DNA from: Tessaracoccus sp. OH4464_COT-324
GTDB taxonomy: Bacteria > Actinomycetota > Actinomycetes > Propionibacteriales > Propionibacteriaceae
Assembly (NCBI RefSeq): GCF_003932855.1
Contig: NZ_RQYZ01000023.1
Location: forward strand, 1 to 37,511
Direction: 5' to 3'
DNA: 37,511 nt
Shown: in pieces, positions 33,666-37,511 of the stretch
How the letters are laid out: the number at the start of each line of letters is the position of its first letter
How positions within the stretch are numbered: the first letter of the stretch is position 1
The notes under the pieces: model-generated
The model's database searches: none
The model's input: only the letters and a program-made list of their open reading frames with translations
Told to the model about the DNA's origin: nothing
Position numbers and translations under genes: made by a program

Positions 33666-34252
33666 TCCCGAGCGGTTTTGCGAGCTGCGACGATGGCCGC
33701 CACGGCCTCGACGCAGCGGGCCTGCACCATCGTCGGATCGTCTCCGGCGTCCACCCGGTCGAAGCTGGCTTCGAGGATGGCCTGCACGTATGCGGCGGTG
33801 AGCGTTATGCCCGCGGGGTCGATGGCTCGGCATTGGGAGATGAGCATGCCGGCTAGGGACTCGTGGGCGCCGGCCACCTGGGCGAGCGCTTCGCGGCTGA
33901 GGCCGCGGGCGAGTTTCATCAGCCAGCCGTGTCCGCTGACGGCTGCCGCTGAGATGTTGCTCTCCAGGTAGGCGTAGAGCTTGGCTTCGGGGGTGTCGGC
34001 TGCCGCGACGGCGTCCTCCACCTGCGCGACCCACTGGGGTAGGTGGCGGGCAACGACGGCGGCGCGCAGTCCATCCACGGAGTCGACGTAGCGGTAGAGC
34101 GAGTTGCGGGCGATGCCTGCCGAGGCCGTCACCGCACCAGCCGTGAGCGCGCTGACGTCGCCGTCGCGCAGCAGTTCTTCGGCGGCGTCCACCAGTTTCT
34201 GGGTCATCGCCGCCCGGTGTTCCTTAACGCTCGCTGCGTTGATCCTTGGCAT
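33647..34252 (-). CDS. TetR-family transcriptional regulator
   Basis: 201 residues from ATG 34252 (MPRINAASVKEHRA). The N-terminal helix-turn-helix reads LVDAAEELLRDGDVSALTAGAVTASAGIARNSLYRYVDSVDGLRAAVV, the classical TetR layout; the rest is a helical ligand-binding domain. The frame is open to 34282, but that ATG lies inside a palindromic operator, so a later Met is preferred. It is divergent to the DUF2871-MFS operon across about 80 bases holding two palindromes, so it probably represses that operon and itself. The ligand may be a substrate of the MFS pump. Confidence 0.9.
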   Translation of the reverse strand: MPRINAASVKEHRAAMTQKLVDAAEELLRDGDVSALTAGAVTASAGIARNSLYRYVDSVDGLRAAVVARHLPQWVAQVEDAVAAADTPEAKLYAYLESNISAAAVSGHGWLMKLARGLSREALAQVAGAHESLAGMLISQCRAIDPAGITLTAAYVQAILEASFDRVDAGDDPTMVQARCVEAVAAIVAARKTARDQSGTP

Positions 34253-34273
34253 GGGGCCCATCATGCCACAGGT

Positions 34274-34292
34274 TTGCGACATGGTGTCGCAA
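34274..34292. promoter_or_regulatory. Palindromic operator, probably for the TetR regulator
   Basis: TTGCGACA-TGG-TGTCGCAA is a perfect eight-base inverted repeat with a three-base centre, in the gap between the divergent tetR and DUF2871 genes. The symmetry and position fit a TetR operator. Confidence 0.75.
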
Positions 34293-34304
34293 CATGCTTA
34301 AATG

Positions 34305-34325
34305 TTAGCGACACACCGTCTCTAA
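34305..34325. promoter_or_regulatory. Second, imperfect operator-like repeat
   Basis: TTAGCGACA-CAC-CGTCTCTAA is an imperfect inverted repeat with the same GCGACA half-site as the perfect palindrome 13 bases away. It lies 10 bases before the DUF2871 start and may be a second TetR site. Confidence 0.5.
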
Positions 34326-34334
34326 GGAGTTTCC

Positions 34335-34769
34335 ATGGAAAAGCGCTTGTTCCAGGCCGCCGCGTTCTGGACCGCCTTCGGGCTGTTCGGCGGCGTCTTC
34401 TACCGCGAATTCACCAAGTACAACGGCTTCGACACCGTCGACAACTTCACCCAGCTCGGCGTCGTCCACACCCACACGCTGATCCTGGGCACCGTTTTCC
34501 TGCTGATCACGCTGATCCTGGAACGCGTCTTCTCCCTCAGCGCCGCAAACCCCAAGACCGCCCGCGCATTCTTCATCACCTGGAACGTCGGCCTGGCGAT
34601 CTCCACCGGCATGATGCTGATCAAGGGAGTCCTCCAGGTGCTCGGCTCCGCCGTGGCCAACCATGCCGCCATCGCCGGGATCTCCGGGCTCGGACACGTC
34701 ACCCTCACCGTCGCGTTCGTCCTGCTGTTCAACACGCTGGCCAAGGCGCTCAAGAAGTCCGAGCGCTGA
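34335..34769 (+). CDS. DUF2871 membrane protein
   Basis: 144 residues with four hydrophobic segments. The pattern AFWTAFGLFGGVFYREFTKYNGF, then TQLGVVHTHTLILGTVFLLITLILER, is the DUF2871 family, whose function is unknown. The conserved His residues in VVHTHTL are notable for a membrane protein and could bind metal or haem, but this is speculation. A TAAGGAG ribosome-binding site lies before the ATG. The MFS gene follows after 10 bases, so they are co-transcribed under the divergent TetR regulator. Confidence 0.9.
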   Translation: MEKRLFQAAAFWTAFGLFGGVFYREFTKYNGFDTVDNFTQLGVVHTHTLILGTVFLLITLILERVFSLSAANPKTARAFFITWNVGLAISTGMMLIKGVLQVLGSAVANHAAIAGISGLGHVTLTVAFVLLFNTLAKALKKSER

Positions 34770-34779
34770 GCGAACCCCG

Positions 34780-36426
34780 ATGACGAGGACCACAGACCAC
34801 AAGTGGTGGTCGCTATTCACCCTGGCCGCCGGGCTCGCGATGATCGTGCTCGACGGCACCATCGTCGGTGTAGCGCTGCCGACGATCATCGGCGACCTCC
34901 ACCTCGACCTGGCTGAGGCGCAGTGGGTCAATGCGCTCTACGCGGTTGTGTTCGCCGCGCTGCTCATGGGCTTCGGGCGGCTCGGCGACCTCGCCGGACG
35001 TCGCCGCCTCTTCATCGGCGGCGTCGTGGTCTTCGTCATCGGGTCGGTGATCGCGGCCCTGGCCACGTCGGGCGCCAGCCTGATCGCCAGCCGAGCCGTG
35101 CAGGGCGTCGGCGGCGCAATGGTACTGCCCAGCAGCCTATCGACGGTGAACGCCACCTTCCGTGGGCGAGACCGGGCCGCAGCGTTCGGCGTGTGGGGCG
35201 CCGTCATGGCGGGCACCGCGGCCATCGGCCCGCTGCTCGGCGGGTGGCTGGTGACGATGGTGTCCTGGCAGTGGATCTTCTGGGTCAACGTGCCTGTCGG
35301 GGTCGGCGTCGTCGCGGCCGCGCTCGCCGTGGTTCGGGAGACGCGCGGCGAATCCGACGGCCGCTTCGACTGGCTCGGCCTGTTGCTGAGCGTCGCGGGC
35401 TTCGGCCTGCTGGTGTTCGCCATCATCGAGGGCCCGAGCGTCGGCTGGCTACGGCCGACGCAGGACTTCGCCCTGTTCGGGCAGATTTGGCCCGCTGATT
35501 TCCCGGTGTCGGTAGCCCTGGCCGCGCTGCTGGCCGGGGCCGGGTTCGTCGGCGCGTTCCTCGCCTGGCAGGCGCACCGACTGCGCGCCGGGCACTCCGT
35601 GATCCTGAACCTGGCACTGTTTCGGATCGCCACCTTCTCCTGGGGAAACCTGACGGCCATGGCCGTCGCGGTTGGGGAGTTCGCGCTGGTGTTCGTGCTG
35701 CCGTTGTACCTGGTGGGAGCCCTCGGGCTGAGCGCCCTGGGCGCGGGCTGGGTGCTTGCCGGGATGGCCGCTGGCGCATTCCTCTCCGGCGGCATGGCCC
35801 GCCACCTGTCCGCGCGGTTCGGAGCGCCACGCGTCGTGGTGCTGGGGCTGGCCCTGGAAGTGCTGGGGGTGGGACTAACCGCAACCCTGCTGAGCCCTGC
35901 CACGTCGCCTGTGCTGATTGCGGTGGTGCTGGCCGTGTACGGCGTCGGGTTGGGGCTCGCGTCCGCCCAGCTGACCTCGACGGTGCTGGGGGATGTGCCG
36001 CCCGAGCGGTCCGGGCAGGCCTCGGCCACCCAGTCGACCGTGCGGCAGATCGGCTCCGCGCTGGGCACCGCGGTGGCGGGCTCAGCGCTCTCCGCCGGAC
36101 TCGGGGCCTTCCTCTCTCGGCGTGTGGCGGATGTGCCGGGGCTGCCCGCCGGGCAGGGCGCGGCCCTGGTCGAGGCGACGACGGCCTCCGTCGGCGGAAA
36201 CCTCTCCGAGCTGAGCGCGCAGGCCGCCGCCGGCCAGCTGGGCCCGAGCGGCGCGCAGCTGGTGGACGCGCTGGCCAGCGGATTCAGCTCGGCCTCCGCG
36301 CTCGCGGTCTGGGCGGCTGCGGGATGCCTGCTCCTGGGCCTGATCGGATCGCTGAAGGTGGCCGACGCGCACCGCACTCGACACGCCGCCGAACAGCCCG
36401 AACTCCAGTTGAGTGGCCGCCGCTGA
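34780..36426 (+). CDS. MFS drug exporter, DHA2 (14-helix) type
   Basis: 548 residues from ATG 34780 (MTRTTDHKWWSLF); the frame is open further upstream but overlaps DUF2871. Motifs of proton-driven multidrug exporters are present: motif D1-like LDGTIVGVALPTI, motif A GFGRLGDLAGRRRLF, and motif C-like GAVMAGTAAIGPLLGGWLV with WQWIFWVNVPVG. About 14 hydrophobic segments can be counted. It is the second gene after DUF2871, under a divergent TetR regulator with palindromic operators, a common layout for inducible efflux. The substrate is unknown. Confidence 0.93.
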   Translation: MTRTTDHKWWSLFTLAAGLAMIVLDGTIVGVALPTIIGDLHLDLAEAQWVNALYAVVFAALLMGFGRLGDLAGRRRLFIGGVVVFVIGSVIAALATSGASLIASRAVQGVGGAMVLPSSLSTVNATFRGRDRAAAFGVWGAVMAGTAAIGPLLGGWLVTMVSWQWIFWVNVPVGVGVVAAALAVVRETRGESDGRFDWLGLLLSVAGFGLLVFAIIEGPSVGWLRPTQDFALFGQIWPADFPVSVALAALLAGAGFVGAFLAWQAHRLRAGHSVILNLALFRIATFSWGNLTAMAVAVGEFALVFVLPLYLVGALGLSALGAGWVLAGMAAGAFLSGGMARHLSARFGAPRVVVLGLALEVLGVGLTATLLSPATSPVLIAVVLAVYGVGLGLASAQLTSTVLGDVPPERSGQASATQSTVRQIGSALGTAVAGSALSAGLGAFLSRRVADVPGLPAGQGAALVEATTASVGGNLSELSAQAAAGQLGPSGAQLVDALASGFSSASALAVWAAAGCLLLGLIGSLKVADAHRTRHAAEQPELQLSGRR

Positions 36427-36563
36427 CCTGCCAGGCGCCGACCACTGGGCCCATTCTGCGCTCAACCGAGCACCCGGGCCCGTTGGGTCCCGCCGGATAG
36501 CCGGAGAATGAAAGTGTCTCGGTTGGCTTCCGGTTGACCCTGTGCCGTGGAAGAATGTCCTTC

Positions 36564-37460
36564 ATGCAGCACGAGTATTTTGACGATGAGTGGGATCCTA
36601 CGGCTCCGGTGTTTTATTCGGATGGGGCCGATGGGGATGATGATAATGGTGTGGTTGGTGTGCCGGCGGCGCCTGTGTGGTCGGATGGGGATCAGCGGGC
36701 GGAGGCTGCTTTACGAGCCGAGTTGAAGGCTGTTCGGGAGGAGCTTCGACGGCTTGGCCCGGGTGTGGGGTTGGCTCGTCGGCTGGAGGTGGCTTCGCGG
36801 GTGCGGGAGGTTTCGGTGGGGTTGTCTGGGCGGGTGTCTTCGGTGGTGTCGGCTGGGGCGGATGGTGGTTTTGGTGCTGGGGGCGTGTCGGGTGGTGGGG
36901 GTTTGGTGCGGGCTTGGTTTGGTGTGGATCATCGGTTGGTGAAGGTGCGGATCAGCCCGGTGTGGTTTGACAAGCTGCGTCCGGGCCAGACGTTGGGACA
37001 GTTGTTCACGTCGGTGTTTCGTCGTTACGCGTTGAGTTTATCTCCGGCCCCGGTTTTCCCTGACAAGGCCGAGAACCCGGCCGATGTGTTGGCTGATCGC
37101 CCGTTGGGGATCCCACTGTCGGACTATTTGGCGGTGTTGGACGCGCACCGCCGGCTACGCGCCCACACCCACGCCCGCGCCCGTGCTCGGGTTGGTGGGG
37201 ACCAGTCTGGGCGGGTGGTGGGACGTTTCGCTGGGGTTGAGGTGGAACTCAGTGAGGCGGGCTTGCTGGATTCGGCTTGGTTTGATGAGGTGTGGTTGGA
37301 ACGGACCCAGGTGGGCAAGGTACGCGACGCGGTGGTCGCGGCCGCCGCGGACGCGTTTTCTCGGTATCGTCCCGTGCCTCGGTCTGATCAGGTGGTTGCG
37401 GCTGTGGGTGGGGAGCATGATGTGTTGCTGGCCGGGTTGAAGAGTTTCATCGGCTATTAA
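36564..37460 (+). CDS. Protein with two YbaB-like segments, G/T-rich coding
   Basis: 298 residues from ATG 36564 (MQHEYFDDEWDP), with GGAAGA nine bases before; ATG 36555 is an alternative. An acidic N-terminus is followed by a coiled-coil-like helix (AALRAELKAVREELRRLG) and a Gly-rich linker. Two segments then share a pattern: VDHRLVKVRISPVWFDKL ... LFTSVFRRYALS and FAGVEVELSEAGLLDSAWFD ... VVAAAADAFSRY. Each resembles the hairpin-plus-helix of YbaB/EbfC proteins. The coding strand uses G and T at third positions far more than neighbouring genes, so it may be acquired. It could be the first gene of another effector locus continuing beyond the window. I do not recognise the full-length family. 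Confidence 0.6.
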   Translation: MQHEYFDDEWDPTAPVFYSDGADGDDDNGVVGVPAAPVWSDGDQRAEAALRAELKAVREELRRLGPGVGLARRLEVASRVREVSVGLSGRVSSVVSAGADGGFGAGGVSGGGGLVRAWFGVDHRLVKVRISPVWFDKLRPGQTLGQLFTSVFRRYALSLSPAPVFPDKAENPADVLADRPLGIPLSDYLAVLDAHRRLRAHTHARARARVGGDQSGRVVGRFAGVEVELSEAGLLDSAWFDEVWLERTQVGKVRDAVVAAAADAFSRYRPVPRSDQVVAAVGGEHDVLLAGLKSFIGY

Positions 37461-37511
37461 ACAGTTTTTGGTTTTTTGGTTGTGCCTGGCTTTGTTTTCG
37501 GTCAGGAAAAA

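Noticed and set aside
32628-34034. 468-codon minus-strand open frame opposite gabD
   Set aside because: Arg/Gly/His-rich shadow crossing two real genes; gabD has catalytic Glu and Cys motifs.
34938-36377. 479-codon minus-strand open frame opposite the MFS gene
   Set aside because: Ser/Pro/Arg-rich shadow; the plus frame has clear MFS motifs.

Overview
The window is high-GC DNA with actinobacterial gene content: a MenB of the actinobacterial type, a LytR-CpsA-Psr ligase with a long cytoplasmic head, WXG-containing secreted proteins, a DUF2871 gene and a cobalamin riboswitch. It would fit a member of the Propionibacteriaceae or a relative, but no gene here settles the genus. No rRNA, insertion sequence, CRISPR array or integrase was seen. 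Two tRNA genes (Arg-ACG, Ser-GCU) are present, both on the minus strand.

Layout. 1-4262 (-): a large secreted protein with PKD, von Willebrand A and DUF11 modules, whose Pro-Thr tail runs off the window. 4520-6109: a decayed ABC exporter ATPase and a membrane protein. 6218-9474 (-): a mostly A/T-richer island with a YbaB-like gene, a small helical partner, a 400-residue candidate type VII toxin and two homologous candidate immunity proteins. 9594-15869 (-): a five-gene operon of two ATPases, an MFS carrier, a solute-binding lipoprotein and a fused double permease. A cobalamin riboswitch heads it, which points to cobalt or corrinoid traffic. 15953-17562 (-): menB and a glycerophosphodiesterase, then tRNA-Arg. 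17876-18782 (+): a DEDDh exonuclease whose BRCT tail lies in another frame. 18898-23667 (-): a YbaB-like gene and two paralogous WXG-lipase effectors. 23743-29346 (-): jetABC (MksFEB-like SMC complex) with no jetD next to it. 29488-36426: tRNA-Ser, an LCP ligase, a small membrane protein, an aldehyde dehydrogenase, and a TetR / DUF2871 / MFS cluster with palindromic operators. 36564-37460 (+): a G/T-rich gene with two YbaB-like segments.

How the parts connect. The most informative unit is the riboswitch-controlled transporter operon. An exporter-type MFS gene sits inside a nickel/peptide-type ABC import operon, as in staphylopine-type metallophore systems, but control is by cobalamin. The second theme is type VII secretion cargo: two effector loci are each preceded by a YbaB-like gene, and a third such gene stands at the right edge. 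Mycobacterial EspL, a YbaB-like ESX-1 protein, suggests these are effector partners or chaperones. No secretion machinery (EccB, EccC, EccD, MycP) lies in the window, so these would be orphan effector loci. The third point is jetABC lacking jetD, with the effector genes lying where jetD would be expected.
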